Below, piece by piece: positions 46,660 through 59,167 of a DNA stretch of 64,000 nucleotides. Source of the DNA: Hyaloperonospora brassicae (taxonomy: Eukaryota > Oomycota > Peronosporomycetes > Peronosporales > Peronosporaceae). The stretch covers positions 434,001 to 498,000 of the forward strand of contig CANTFL010000137.1 of assembly GCA_947650285.1 (NCBI GenBank), read 5' to 3'. The translations under genes were made by a program, and so were the position numbers. The notes beneath the pieces were generated by a model. That model worked only from the letters and a program-made list of their open reading frames with translations. It did not search any database and was not told the DNA's origin. Numbering within the stretch: position 1 is the first letter of the stretch; each line of letters starts with the position of its first letter.

Positions 46660-48512
46660 CTATTCCATTTCATGCGTGTATCCCCGCGCGATGCCTGTGC
46701 TGCCTTCAGTAGCAGCGTGTGCAAGCGTCTTACCAATGCGTGGGTCCAAACCTTGGTATTCACGTGTAGCCAAATAGTCACCAGCCTCACTGTGATACAT
46801 CGTAAGCTCCTTGCGTTCGTTCTTGACCTGCAGCGCACTTGATGCGTCGGGCTCTTCAGCAGATGCTGTGAGGGCGTGAGCAGTAGTCGCACGGCCAGCT
46901 GCCGTTGTCCGTGATAACGTTTTGTATGTCCCAGAAACCAGTGAGAAAAAAGGTTTGTCGGCGTTCTCGTCTTCGTCTCGGCCAGAAAGCTGTTCCACGC
47001 TCCGCACCGCGTGCTCGAGTGCTGGTATTACCTCGCGAAAGTCCGTCTTGTAATGGCCATCCCACTCTTCGGTGGATGACAACGCAAGCTGCAGCTCGTA
47101 CGGCGTCACGATGGGCTTGTAGAACTCCTTGCTGTCCATCAACGTGTTTTGCTGACATGCCACAAGCACAAAAGCGTCGATCTCGGCGAAGTTTGCGAGT
47201 TTGGGCACATTGACTTTACCCACGACGAACAGGTAAGACTTACGTCCACTTCTGAAACGCGCGTACGTGCAAAACCGTTTGTTAGTATACCAGCACAGCC
47301 ACGATTCACTGCCCCAATATACCTTGCGGACTCTCACTTTTTAATCAGGTTCTGGAGACCATGCACCACGTCGAGATACTTGTTGACACCAAGCGTGCCC
47401 ATTAAAATACCGTAAATTCGTGCCTCCTTGGCTTGCTGGACAAGGAAGAAACTACCAATCAAGCAGCACGTAAGTATTACCGTATCATCCTTGTACCCCG
47501 AAGAAACCAAAAGCCTACCGTCTCATGAGCGCACGGTTGACAGATGCGCCCTCCTTGCGAGTCGACATCATCTCAGGGTTGTACGAGAAGCAATCCACAG
47601 TGCTGTGTCGCATCAGAATACTAGTGAGATGTGCCGACTCGGCTCCGATATACAGCAGCGCAAACGTTTCCGGAGTGATTTCGGTAGTCTCTGAGTGCAC
47701 GACAATCTCCTGTCCTCCTATGTGGAGCACTGACAGCGAAGCATTGCTATCGTCACTCACCGTCTCACCCTTTTGTGCCTCCTCCATCGGGTCGTAGAAA
47801 GTCTTCATGGTGCCAAACACCAGCTTCCGATCGCCGCATTTCGTCTCAAGTCCTTCGAAGACAGCACGACTTGCATGGTGATAGCGCGGCTCATACAGCA
47901 GCACCAACACCTTTTTCGTATCCACAGCCACAATCTGCTCGCTCAACTGTTGCACGCAGACATCGACTTCGATCGGCGCGTTGCCAAACACGTAGATCAC
48001 TGGAATTTTGGTCGTCGTGCTACATACCCACAACAACAACAACAACAACAACAACAACGTTATCAACAGTAACGTCACGCGTCCAACCTACAACACGGAC
48101 TCGTTCCACCCATCCGCCCTCTGCCTTTACACATTGACAGCAGTCGGCACCTTAGACACGAGCGGCCGTAGTGCACAATGCAGTCCGCGACGAGATGCTG
48201 CGCCGCCACTTCGTCCACGCAGCAGCTGCCGTACGACGTGTCCCCGAGCACAAACACGCGCTCCCATTGGCCACTCAGGCGCTCCTTTAGCTCCTTCTGA
48301 ACCTCTCGGGCGTCCGGCAGCAGCGAGTCGGGAAACTGCAGCGCCACTGTCGTGTAGCCGCCGCGACGGATCTGCTCCACGGTGCGCGCAACGTCAAAGT
48401 ACGCGCACACGTCGACGTCCCGCGCGCGCACGCCGTCGCTCTCGTGGACCTGCACCTGCGTCTCCATGGCGCGCGCGCCGTCGTCGCCCTCGAAGGCCAA
48501 AGCCACCGTCAT
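46660..48512 (-). CDS. DPH2: Second, complete DPH2 copy
   Basis: Exons on the minus strand 48512-48151, 48019-47519, 47451-47338 and 47251-46660. The protein appears the same as the first copy and all splice sites are kept. Intron 1 is 131 bp instead of 122 bp. The upstream segment shared with copy 1 includes only the ALG3 3' end, so the short ALG3-DPH2 spacer serving as promoter is also duplicated. It may be expressed. An assembly artefact is the main alternative. Confidence 0.88.
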
Positions 48513-48615
48513 GGGTCCTGGACGCTGGGCAGCCACTCGGAGGAGGACGGGTACATATATACAGTCTCACAGGTAATAAAGGGCACAACACGAAACACGT
48601 GACAGAGGTATTCGA

Positions 48616-49868
48616 TTACACGCTCGTCGTCGTCATCGTCGACGTCGTCGTCGTCGTCACTGTTGTCGCGGTCGTCCGCTGCCGCAGCGACTGGCGCGCG
48701 TCCGTCCGCTCGTGCGGCTCGTCCAGCGCGTTCACGAGCCGCTCGAGCTCCTTCTCCTTCGTGTACTCGCGGCTGATGAGTTTGCCCATCGTGTTGCCGG
48801 CCCGAAGGCCCGCGCCCGCCTCACGCAGCATCTCCGTCAGCACCTGACGGCCGTAGCCCTCGCCCGTGACCGGTCCGCTGCTCCCAAAGCCCACTGCGAG
48901 CGTCAGCTTCATCGTGGGCAGCGACAGCACCACCTCGTGCTCGTCAATGGACGCGACTCGCGCCCCGTCGGCCAGATTCTCCGTCACGCTGCCGTAGTAC
49001 AGCGCGAGCTGACGCGCGCCGTCGAAGCACTCTTCGTTCACGAAGGCGGTCAGCTTGAGCCGCGACTCGGCGTCCAGGTACGGCACGAACGAGTTCGACT
49101 TCTGGTTCAGGTACAGCGTGATGAGCAGGAACAGGTTGGTGAGCTGCAGCATGATCGAGCTCATGGTGGTCGACGGGAACGTGTTGAACGCGTACTCGTT
49201 GTTCAGCAGCGCCGCCATCTTGAGCAGCAGCGGGAGGTCGGAACACCACAGCAGGTACGGCAGCGTCGGGTAGTACCATGCGTAGAATTGGTAGTGCAGC
49301 GTGCGCGAGAAGACGACGCCGACAAAGTTCATGACGAAGAGCGACGTCACGACGATCTCACTCTGGATGGGGAATGGCTCGTAGACAGCGAACGGCTTCA
49401 TCATCACCGCGCGGATCGTGCCCACGATGTGAAAGTGCTTGTCGAGAAGCAGTACCATGAAGAACACGTGCCCCAGTAGCAACAGCAGTGCGAATCCGCC
49501 CGACACGAACGTTGCTTCGTCCAGGAACCGCCAATTGACCGTCCACTTGAACGCAAACACGCGGCTGAGGTCAAACGCTCTGTTCACGTAGCCCCACCAG
49601 TTGTGCTTGAGGAACGGGTAGCCCAACGCAACCTGAATAGCTGCGCAGACCAATAAGTACCACGCCGTGCGCAGAATACCACACGACTGCAGCAACAAGA
49701 AGAACAGTGCCGGTGCGAACAGCAAGACGTTCATCTTGATCGACACTGCGAGACTGAAGAGCACACAGCCCCAGCGCCAGCGTTGGCGTGCAAACAAGTA
49801 CACAGCAAGGAACAGCAGCATCATCGCCACGCCGTCGTTGAACATGCGCAACATGTAGATCGATTGCA
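48616..49868 (-). pseudogene. ALG3: 5'-truncated ALG3 copy
   Basis: Matches ALG3 from HSIYMLRMFNDG to the stop (417 codons open). It lacks exon 1, the intron and the first ~190 codons, including GDTGPLVYPAG and the first membrane segments. The break is at about 42029-42034 of the parent. No promoter comes with it, so it is probably non-functional. Confidence 0.9.
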
Positions 49869-50098
49869 ATCGTCATGTCTGTTGAATTACGCGTATGAGG
49901 TCTGGCGTTTTGGTGAGTTGCGAAGGCGCAGAGAAGTTTAGTGCGATCGAAGTTGAAATGTGGGATTGTTGTTGAGGACATTGGTGCATTACATCATTCC
50001 TTATCACTACGTAACGCGGACTTGATAGGCAAGTTGGAATGCTTATAGATGAGAATGGATTATGGCAAACCCTTTCCGGTCGTGCTTGGACAATTACC
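49869..50098. other. Gap between IR3 and element C
   Basis: 230 bp, no feature seen. Confidence 0.4.
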
Positions 50099-50557
50099 TG
50101 TAACATGGTGACACAACGTGTGTGGTTTGCACGAGGGAAGGAGTCCCACTATTATGATATTAGAGCACCATATCAGTTGTTTGGGGCTGACGTGTGTCAG
50201 CCACGAACTTACGGGATCCTTTCAAGGGTATTGATTCGAACATTAGTGCCTAGATTTAGTACGTTTGTCTGAGGTGTTCTTTCGATAAAAAAATAAAGTT
50301 CAGTTCCCATTTTGATCTGTTAAGATACGTGCATTCCTGATGCGTCTTCGATCGATAAGAGTCTAGCAACGCCTTGTAAAAGGTAGCTACTCTTATAGCA
50401 CTCTGTGCTATGATTCTCTTGAACCGTTTGGTCCCCGGGAACAGGGACCGTAGGATCTCTGGGATTGTTAACCCTCTGAGTCGGGTTCTTTGAAACAAAG
50501 TTGCTCGTTGAGCGTTAAGTCTTCTTCTGACTTAAGGAGCTACGTAGCTCCGCTACA
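50099..50557 (+). repeat. 5' LTR of element C
   Basis: Begins TGTAACATGGTG and ends CCGCTACA. TGGTAGCA follows at 50561, resembling an initiator-Met primer-binding site. Confidence 0.85.
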
Positions 50558-50614
50558 CTTGGTAGCAATAGAAACCAATCTACGCCTGAGTATTTAAGAC
50601 TGATCTCTGTGAGG

Positions 50615-51644
50615 ATGGAGCAATCCGCACCCCTCACTGAGGCCTAAAAGGTCGCGCTTGATAGGCTGATCGTGACCGTAGGCCCAGAATATGTGGAGTT
50701 TCTAGCTGCACAAGGTCCCGATGTGCTCAATGCACGAGTCGAGGCCTTCATAAAGTATGAAACAACCCTTCTGGGGCAGACTCAAAATTAGGTAGCATCG
50801 GCTATTCCAACATGCTACGTGGCGATGCCACCAGAAGAGGCTAAGCCTCGTCCCCATCGGGTGGACTTTAAACATTACCCCGGGAAGGAGGGAGAAGACC
50901 TGGCCCTCCGGATCCGTGAGATTGGGATGACCATGAGCTCTGGCCTTATCTCACTGGATACCAGCGGGTCTCGCTGGCCATCTCTAAGCTCGATGGAAGA
51001 GCTAGAGAGTGGGCTCTGACGTGTGGCACGTCGGTCGAATTGGCGTTTACCACATGTTCTTCGCTCAATTAGACCTTTTGCGAGTTTTCTCGCCGCCCAA
51101 CCAGGCTTATCGCGTGTGCTCACGCGTCTTGTCTACCCGTCAGGTTAAGAGTGAGTTAACGGACTATGTCCGAGAGTTGAGAACTCTGATGGCTGCTATA
51201 CAGTCTGACTCTCTCCCTAAGACAGTCTATGTGACTGTCTTCATGGAAGGTCTTCGTTATGGCGTTGCCAGGACCGAGGTCTTTCGAATCCATCCCTCTT
51301 CTTTTGAGAAAGCTGTTAGCATCGCTCAAAATGCTGGGCACAAAGATAAGCCCAGACTTGGTTGGAATGGGTACAAACTAAGCTTTGCGAGGGCGTCCTC
51401 AACAAACACTTCAGCTTACTGCAAGCCAGAACCGATGGATCTTATCCATGCTAAAGATGAAGGTAAAGCAAAGCTTCATGTTGCAGAGCAACGACAGGAA
51501 GTGAAACGCTGTTATATGTGCGGAAGCACTAAATACTTGCGTCCCACGTGTCCTTTGCGTAAGCAACAACCGACTCCAATGGGTCGAAACCCCAGCCACA
51601 ACCAGAAACCTGGTATGGCACGGGGAAACGTCGACACCCAGTAG
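50615..51644 (+). pseudogene. Gag of element C
   Basis: ATG at 50615 (MEQSAPLTEA) meets a stop after ten codons. The frame continues with HRVDFKHYPGKEGEDLALRI and, after a frame change near 51010, reaches a zinc-knuckle-like CYMCGSTKYLRPTC, where Tyr stands in place of the usual His. Ends in TAG at 51642 inside a hairpin. Confidence 0.8.
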
Positions 51645-51664
51645 GTGCGGGGCGCCCTACTGGG
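51637..51664 (+). promoter_or_regulatory. Hairpin across the gag stop codon (element C)
   Basis: CCCAGTAGG pairs with CCTACTGGG; bulged T; GCG pairs with CGC; loop GGG. Same shape and same position over the TAG as in elements A and B. The outer pairs C-G replace T-A, and the loop differs. Confidence 0.6.
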
Positions 51665-54600
51665 GTAGAACTATGTTCTGATGGTTCTCTACGAGGTATA
51701 TCGAAACAGGGCTGATCCCCAAAGAGCTCTGTGCCCGTCAGCACAGAACGTGGATACAGCCCTGGCTTGTTAGTCGCTGAGACGATAATGAAAGGCTTTG
51801 AGAAGCAGTGGTCGATTTTAATCGACTCCAGAGTATCACGCAATTATGCTCGACGTCGTTCCCTTGAGGGAAGTCAGCGATACGCTGAAGCGCTCAAAGC
51901 GCATGAAGGTGATTCGATCACCGTTCGTTTAGCGACAGGTAGTCGCGTCAGTGTACCTAAAAGTTCCGTTGAACTGAGGTATTAAGTTTTTGGACTTTGA
52001 CAGCATTGAACGCTGTCTTGTACTCGATTTGAATTCGAGATATGATCTCATCCAGGGTATGGCTTGGCTTGAACGCCATGAGCCATGGATTAATTGGAGG
52101 CCCAAGACCTTAGGCGCCACGCGCAATGTTCCTAGCGAAGCTTTGGAGAGTCATGAACCCACCTTCGCTAGGCAACAAAAGCGCTATTGGCGCGAGCCAC
52201 TGATGGAAGATGTCAATGTGCTGGACATTAGTATGTCAGAGTTAATTAGCTCCAATGTCAATGACATCAATATTGAGCGGAGCTCTTTCACCGGGTGTGA
52301 AGGGAATTATAATCCGCTGAGTGATACTCGTTGTGGTACTGAGTCACTACATGCTGCAGGCATGGTTGGCCTAGGGCCGAGAATGTAATTTCTCTGATGT
52401 GAGTAGGGTGGTACGTAAAAATTCACCTAGTGAGGGCGGCCGCGATGGCACCTCACTAAATATCAGTAGTGATATTGTCGGCAAAAAGCCGAAGCATTCA
52501 GGGCTAGGCCCACGTAATGCGTGTGAAGTGGTACGTTAAAATCCACTCGGCGAAGTGTTCGAGTTGCGTAATTCTCCACCGCATGTGGTTAAAGACATGA
52601 GCTCTCGTATAGAGCGTGCTAAGCTAAATAGCAACCACTGGACCCTACTGTCCCGGCCTCTAGGAGGCGTAAGGTTTCTTTGAGGAAACAATCCCAGCGT
52701 AGGGTGGCAACTGTCAAGCGCCAAGCTTTTAAGAAGTCACGAAGTGATAATAGTAATAATACACTATATACACTTGTCAATGGGTTGACTGACCAGATTG
52801 ATGGCAATATTAGTCTTGAGACTCTTCCATCCATGGATACTCTCTTTGAACTAGACGAAATGTCTGACGGCGAATTTAGCCAAGCCTTACAGGCAGGAGA
52901 ATTATCCGAGTTAGTGGTCATTCGGCCGGATATTAAATTGAACTCATCCTCGTTATTGGACGAGTCTGTCCTTGAGGACACAAAGGCGGCATTGGATGCT
53001 CGTAGTGGATCTTCGATCCTTAAGGATCCTTTTGATCCGTTATGTCCTTTAGTAAAGGAGTTTCACGACGTGGTGTGTCACAAACCATTGTCCGTCTTAC
53101 CTCCCGATAGAGGTGTACGTCATGGCATTGAATTGGTTCCTATTACTAAATAATGCGTAACACGGCAATGTTCGTTACCGAAAGAACAGTGTGACGTCAT
53201 TGACTACTTCTTTCGTGCAAAGCACGCGGCAGGAATGGTACGTGAGAGCAAATCTCGTCATTCCACACCGACCTTCTGTGTCAGAAAGCCCAATGGGAAG
53301 TGGCGCATTGTTCATGCTTACAATAAGCGTAATGCGGCCACCATTCCGGATCCGCCACACAATACCTAGGAAAGATGTTCTTCAGAACAATATGGTTGGA
53401 TGTACCATGTACAGTGCGCTCGACTTAGGCGATGTTTTTTGCCAGCTGCTCATCCGAGAGAGCGATATTCCACAGACATAGGTGAGCAATCCATGAGGTA
53501 TGCTCTGGGAGTGACTTGTCATGCCACAGGGATTATCAGTTCCCCAGCTACATTTAATCGCTATGTGACACAATTGTTCAGACCTCACCGGGTTATGTAC
53601 CGACATACTTTGATGACATCTTTGTCCATAGTCGTGCTATTGACGATCGTTCAGATGCGGATAATCATATCGACCATTTACGAGCGGTGCTCGAGTGCAT
53701 GCGCACAAATAAGCTGTACACCAACGCGTCTAAGTGCATCTTTGATGCAGAAGAGATTTCGTTTTAGGGTGCTTCGTTAAGAAGCGAGGCCTTCGAGCGG
53801 ATCCCGCTAAGATAAAAGCCATAGTTGACTGGCCGGTTCCAAAGAACCAAAAGGACGTACGTGAGTGGCTTGGCCTAACCAATTACTTACACAAGTATAG
53901 TGCAAATTTCGCAGACATGGCTCGGCCATCATCCAATCTCCTTAAAAAGGATGTGCCGTGGAGCTGGACTACCACCGAGCATGATGCTTTTCAAGCATTA
54001 AAGAGAGTCTCCTTCAAGCGCCAATCTTGGCTTTGCCCGATCCTGATCGGCCTTTTTTGTCGTCTGTGACGCATCTGATTTTGCCATCGTCAGTGCTCTG
54101 TTACAAACAGATGATCATGGACGGGAACGCGTCATTGCGTTTGAGTCCCGACAGCTAAAAGCAGCTGAGAAAAACTATCCCGTTCATGCTAAAGAGCTAC
54201 TTGCGATGAAGTATGCTTTAGTCAAATTCAGAGTTCATCTGCTTGGCTCTAAGCCTTTTGTGATCTATGCAGATCATGCGTCATTACGCACTGCGACCCA
54301 GTCACCTCACCTCTCTCATAGAATGGCTTGTTGGCTTTACTTCTTTGCCGAGTACAACTTCGAGGTGAAGTATAATCCAGGCAAGCAGAATGATTTAGCT
54401 AATACGTTGTCACGCAGGCCTGAATATGAGCTTGCTCATTTTACGACTCTATCTTCGTCGGTCACTGACCTAATCCGTACGGCATATGCCAAGGACGAAA
54501 ACTGTGTAGCTCTGCTACGTGCTCTAGGGATCAAGGAGTTTAAATACTCAGACATAGAATTGCCGGCAAGGTTACGTGCGAGGCTACACCAATATTCCAT

Positions 54601-55809
54601 CGATCAAGGCCTGTTGTGCTAAAGTACGGATGTGGAGAATACCCCTCGCATCGTTGTCCCTAATGATGAGGAGTCGAAGTATCGGATCCTCTATGAGGCA
54701 CATGATACTGCGTTGAGTGGTCATCTCGGTCATGAGAAGACCTACGGCTCAGTTAGCCAATGCTGTTGGTGGCTCAGATTCTAAAAATGGATCACTACTA
54801 ATGTGCGTACGTGTGAAACGTGTCAACGGGTAAAACCCTCACCTCACGCGTCCGCGCCGCTGGCTAGTTTGCCTGTACCCACGGGGCGCTGAGATTCCAT
54901 CAGTATGGACTTCTTGTTCGGTTTGCCGAAGGATTCGTATGGCTATACGGGTATTGTGGGATTTGTTGACCGTTTGAGCAAGATGGCTCACTTGACGGCG
55001 GTGCCGAATAAGATTGATGATGAGTGTACAGCAACGATGTTATCGATAGATTGTATCGACAACACTTCTTGCCTGTGGCAATCATATCAGACCGAGACCC
55101 CGCTTAAACTTGGACGTTTTTAAATCCATCTCCAAGGTGCTTGGCACATAATTGGACGTGTACACAGCGATTCATCCTCAGACCGATTGTCAAACCAAGC
55201 GAATGAATTGCGTCATTGGTGACATATTACGAAGTGTTTGCGCTAGTACACCAAAACGATGGATCTAGATGCTTCCGATCGTTGAGTTTGCATTAAAAAC
55301 GCTGTTCATGTCTCGACAGGCTTTACTCCATTCTATGTGAACGGTCTCACACACCCTCGCGTTCCGTTAACGCTACCACTACGTGGTTCAGGGCTCGGTG
55401 GGGGCGAAATGGCCGATCGGCTTGCTGACATCAACCTGCTACTGTTCAAAAGCATGTAAGCGAATTCCTCGCAACGCGATTGAATGTCTTACGACATGTG
55501 CGTGACGCACTGTATGATAGCCAGTACAAGCGGAAGGAACAAGCTGATGCTAAAGGCAGAGGTTGTATTGAAAGTTATGAGGTCGGAGACCAAGTTCCAA
55601 TCAATATTAAAAACCTATTTACAAATGTAGCGTCTTCTGTGTTCAAGACAAAGTTGCGTTCGCGCTTTACTAGACGATTTACGGTCGTCGCCAAGAAGGG
55701 ACTTGCGTATACGCCTAACCTTTCGCGCAAACTGCGCACACCTTGTGTTCTACGTGGGCTTGCTCAAGCCGTATCGGAATCGGTCCCACGTGAACTCGGA
55801 GGATCTTGA
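51665..55809 (+). pseudogene. Pol polyprotein of element C
   Basis: Protease near 51812 has LIDSRVSRNYARR (usually DSG). RT has YFDD at 53606-53617, followed by IFVHSR. RNase H holds YADHASLRT near 54260. The integrase has CETCQRVKPSPH near 54815 and MDFLFGLPKDS near 54905, with later catalytic blocks badly damaged. The end (55480-55809) matches the integrase C-terminus with frame changes. I see no chromodomain after it. Multiple stops, for example 53151 and 54620. Confidence 0.82.
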
Positions 55810-55857
55810 GCCGCATAGGTTGGTCTTGCCATAGTTAGCTGAACCCGTATCAGGAGG

Positions 55858-57093
55858 TCAAGCTGAGCCTCCATCCGGGCTTGGCCCAACTCCAACGCTT
55901 GGACACGGGCTTGGCTCAACTTCAACGCCTCGACACGGGCTCGCATCGCGTCGAACGCATTGGGTCTTACTCAATATCTCACGGAGACCGCGCAGTTCGA
56001 GAAGCACCTTCGCATGTCCATCCTTCGGTACACCGACCGCCACCGACGCTGCTTGATGAGAAAGGGACCCTCCAGTTCCCTGTGTCCAGACTCCTAAAAC
56101 GACGTCGTTGTTAGGGCCTGTACCAGTATCTGATGAAGTGGCGAGGGTAATCGGAGTCGGAGAACTCATGAAGGGTCGAGGTACCTCTTCGGCAGGATTG
56201 ACCATATGCCTTGAATGTTTTTGAAAATCGCGTCAAGGGTTTTCCTGCGACCGAAAATGCTTCGCACCAATAGTGGTGGAAGCAGGTAGGGTATTGATCA
56301 ACGCTTTACCAGAACTTACAACTGCCGGTACAGCCGGAGCATAGAGGGTGCTAGTTCACAATTGGTCTCTAGCCTCAAGCTTGGCGTAGCCATACTGAAG
56401 CTTTTGTTCTAGACTAACGTCTGCCACATCTGCACTTGTTCTTAGAGCTATCACGCTGCTGAGGTGTCGTTTGCAATACACCCAGCGAGCAAACATATTC
56501 TCTTCTTCCTTCTGTGATTTGCCTGAAAATGGGAGGATGGCTATATCCTTGATCGGTGGAACCGGTGCACCCCGTGCTTGCATGTCATGTCGCAACTTTT
56601 ATTGACTTTGAGTCGTCAATTAAGGCCCCAGGTACTTTCTTCGAAACGCCTGTCGACTCGCAACCCCTTCAGAAGATGTGGGTTCAGTGCCAATGGACCA
56701 CGTAGACAACGGACGGACTGCCGTTTGAAGTATGCGTTCTTCCACATTAAGTGGAATGAACACATATCCACGGCAACTCTCAAGGGATGAAGCAAGTTTC
56801 GTATGGCTCCGGGACATTTCTTCTTGTTTAATTAACCAACTGCTGTTGCTCATCAAGCGAATTGGTGATGATAGCATCGCCCACATGGGTCTTTGATGCT
56901 GTGCCGGGGGCGCGTTACCTTCGCCGCGTTTGGTGAAGGGTGCTGGTGCTGTAAGATGCTTTACCTCAAGAACAAATGGATCAGATTGTGTCTCTTTCTA
57001 GTGATGGACATTAATATCCCTACCATAGTCCGCCTCCTTCTCGATGTCGATACAAGATGAAAGAGTCCGAGACTCATAGTGTGGCGATGCCAT
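55858..57093 (-). pseudogene. Long antisense ORF in element C
   Basis: From ATG at 57093 a single minus-strand frame runs 412 codons to a stop at 55858 with only about five internal stops and no frame change. Readable parts include SSCIDIEKEADYGRD, IKDIAILPFSGKSQKEEEN, RWVYCKRHLSSVIALRTSAD and a C-terminal helical GHAKVLLELRGLREIL. In the next frame (55946-55764) a heptad-like sequence ARVEALKLSQARVQALELGQ could be its frame-shifted end. The plus strand of this stretch has no comparable frame. FSGKxxxEEEN is reminiscent of gag-like N-terminal domains of retrotransposons, so a captured gag-like gene is one option. Family not recognised. Confidence 0.55.
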
Positions 57094-57196
57094 GGTTTGG
57101 TGATTTTAAACACGTGCGATTAAGCGCACACAACGTCCTCTTCGAGGAAATAAGTCGATTGACGTTTCGAGGTAACGTCATTATAATTAGATAGGG

Positions 57197-57655
57197 TGTA
57201 AAGGATCATTTAACGTGTGTGGTTTGCACGAGGGACGGAGTCCCACTATTATGATATTAGAGCACCATATCAGTTGTTTGGGGCTAACGTGTGTCGGCCA
57301 CCGAATCACGAAATCCTTTCAAGGGTATTGATTCGAACATTAGTGTCTGGATTCAGTACGTTTGTCTGAGGTGTTCTTTCGATAAAAAAATAAAGTTCAG
57401 TTCCCATTTTGATCTGTTAAGATACGTGCATTCCTGATGCGTCTTCGATCGATAAGAGTCTAGCAACGCCTTGTAAAAGGTAGCTACTCTTATAGCACTC
57501 TGTGCTATGATTCTCTTGAACCGTTTGGTCCCCCGGGAACAGGGACCGTAGGATCTCTGATATTGTTAGCTCTCTGAGTCGGGTTCTTTGAAACAAAGTT
57601 GCTCGTTGAGCGTTAAGTCTTCCTCTGACTTAAGGAGCTGTGTAGTACCGCTACG
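57197..57655 (+). repeat. 3' LTR of element C
   Basis: Same length as the 5' LTR (459 bp) and near-identical from AACGTGTGTGG onward; the first ~17 bases differ. Confidence 0.85.
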
Positions 57656-58654
57656 TCTCCTTTACGCCACATTGACCATAATACGAACATGGTATGAAAT
57701 TAGGTCGAAATTCGCGCAGATGCAGCGCCGCATTAAGTATTTATCCTCAATATTCCATATCAAGATGACGATAGGGCACAAAAGTACTTTGATTCCCGAG
57801 GTGGCCGTATAACGTATGCGGCAAGTAGTTGTGCCAACCAAACTAAAATATTCGAGACGACGGTCTCCATAGCTATACAAGAAAGCGATTATAACTCTCA
57901 GTTGCGACAAATTTGACGACGACAACCTTTAAACGTACATCCATACATAAAATAGCACAGGTATCAGACAAACATGATAAGCAGGTGGATTTATTTTCTT
58001 CATCACGCCATCACGACCACTTTGATCGAGCAGCTTTTGTCATGAAATGCGCAGGAGTCAATTTATGTGATACAGATTGCCTCTCGAGCGTAGAAAGATT
58101 AGATCGACGCACCTGTAGCTGACTAAAATTTACAACAAGCGCATTCTTTGTGATGCATACTGTTTGTAGAATGATGGAAGATGAAACCTTCGGAACATGC
58201 CACGACACGACGAGGACTAAGTTGACTAAAACAAAACGGTGCATATAATCCATTCAAATACTATTCATAAAATTGTAACGATTTTTTCCGCGTGTACTGC
58301 TTTCTATGCATATCTCGAGCAAATATGTTTTTGCATTCGCTGCTATTTCGTTTGCAATGCGTTCTAATTCTGTACTGTTAATTCTAGCCACAGCAAGCAC
58401 ATCATCTTCCATGAGGTCATGTACGTCTTTGGATTTTTGACCTCTCGAAATCCACCGCATGAACTCGATCCCTTCGAGACCATTTTGCTTGAGCTATACC
58501 TCTTCGAGACCATTCTCCTCGGACGTGAACCCCTTCAGACTACATCGCATGTATGTTCCCGAAGATTTTGTTGTCAAGTAATTGTGGATAAGTGTCGCTG
58601 CACGCAAATCGCTTTCCGCCTTATCCGAAAGGACGGAGAGCTCGGCTCTTTTAT
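57656..58654. other. Stretch between elements C and D
   Basis: No gene recognised. A minus-strand frame (58460-58254) contains LMEDDVLAVARINSTELERI, which I cannot assign. Confidence 0.4.
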
Positions 58655-59118
58655 TGTAAAGGGGTGACCATGCTACAAAAAAACAATAGGAAAGTAAAAA
58701 CTTTTAAATATCATTTATTTAAATATTATATAATCAACATTACCCGAGAATAGGTAATGTTGTCAGTATATTACTTTCGCGGGTACTATTCTTAAGTGCT
58801 TCACTTTTTGAACAATGTAGACGCTACATTACCAATATTATCCACAAATTGCTGCCAGACGCGCGCAATGGGTGGCAAGCAAGAGACCCACATGATAGAT
58901 TGTAATTTAATATAGTTAGATAAAGACAAAGACGATTTATTTAAGAAATATAAATATATAAAATAAAATTATACTTTCACTCATACAGAGCTTCCTTAAC
59001 TCTGTATATTTCCCGATCGCTTCCTCACGATACGCGTAAGTGACGTCGGGATTACGCAGCTTGTGTTCTATCAACGCAAGGCCTTACGGTTTATCTGGTA
59101 AGAGCGTGCCCCGTTACA
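58655..59118 (+). repeat. 5' LTR of element D (type 1)
   Basis: Begins TGTAAAGGGGTGACC, contains GACGCGCGCAATGGGTGGC and ends GCCCCGTTACA. Confidence 0.8.
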
Positions 59119-59167
59119 CCGCTTGCACTTTGTAGTCCGTCCAGTGATCACGACCATTTCATTCTAC

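Larger units (their letters stand above)
46503..49868 (-). repeat. Right arm of IR3
   Basis: Near-identical reverse complement of 42029-45385, 9 bp longer because of the trinucleotide run. Next to its outer end is a 12-bp palindrome, CGATTGCAATCG (49861-49872). Confidence 0.95.
50099..57655 (+). mobile_element. Ty3/Gypsy retrotransposon, element C (distinct family, defective)
   Basis: Two 459-bp LTRs flank 6.6 kb with gag, protease, RT, RNase H, integrase and a long antisense frame. The proteins are related to A/B but clearly different, and the LTRs show no similarity to type 1 or 2. Gag and pol carry many stops and frame changes. The LTRs are close to each other in sequence, with small differences such as CAGCCACG versus CGGCCACCG, so the insertion is not very old. 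Confidence 0.9.

Noticed and set aside
58254..58460. Minus-strand frame as a secreted RXLR or Crinkler effector
   Set aside because: No signal peptide, RXLR or LFLAK-type motif is visible here or elsewhere in the window.
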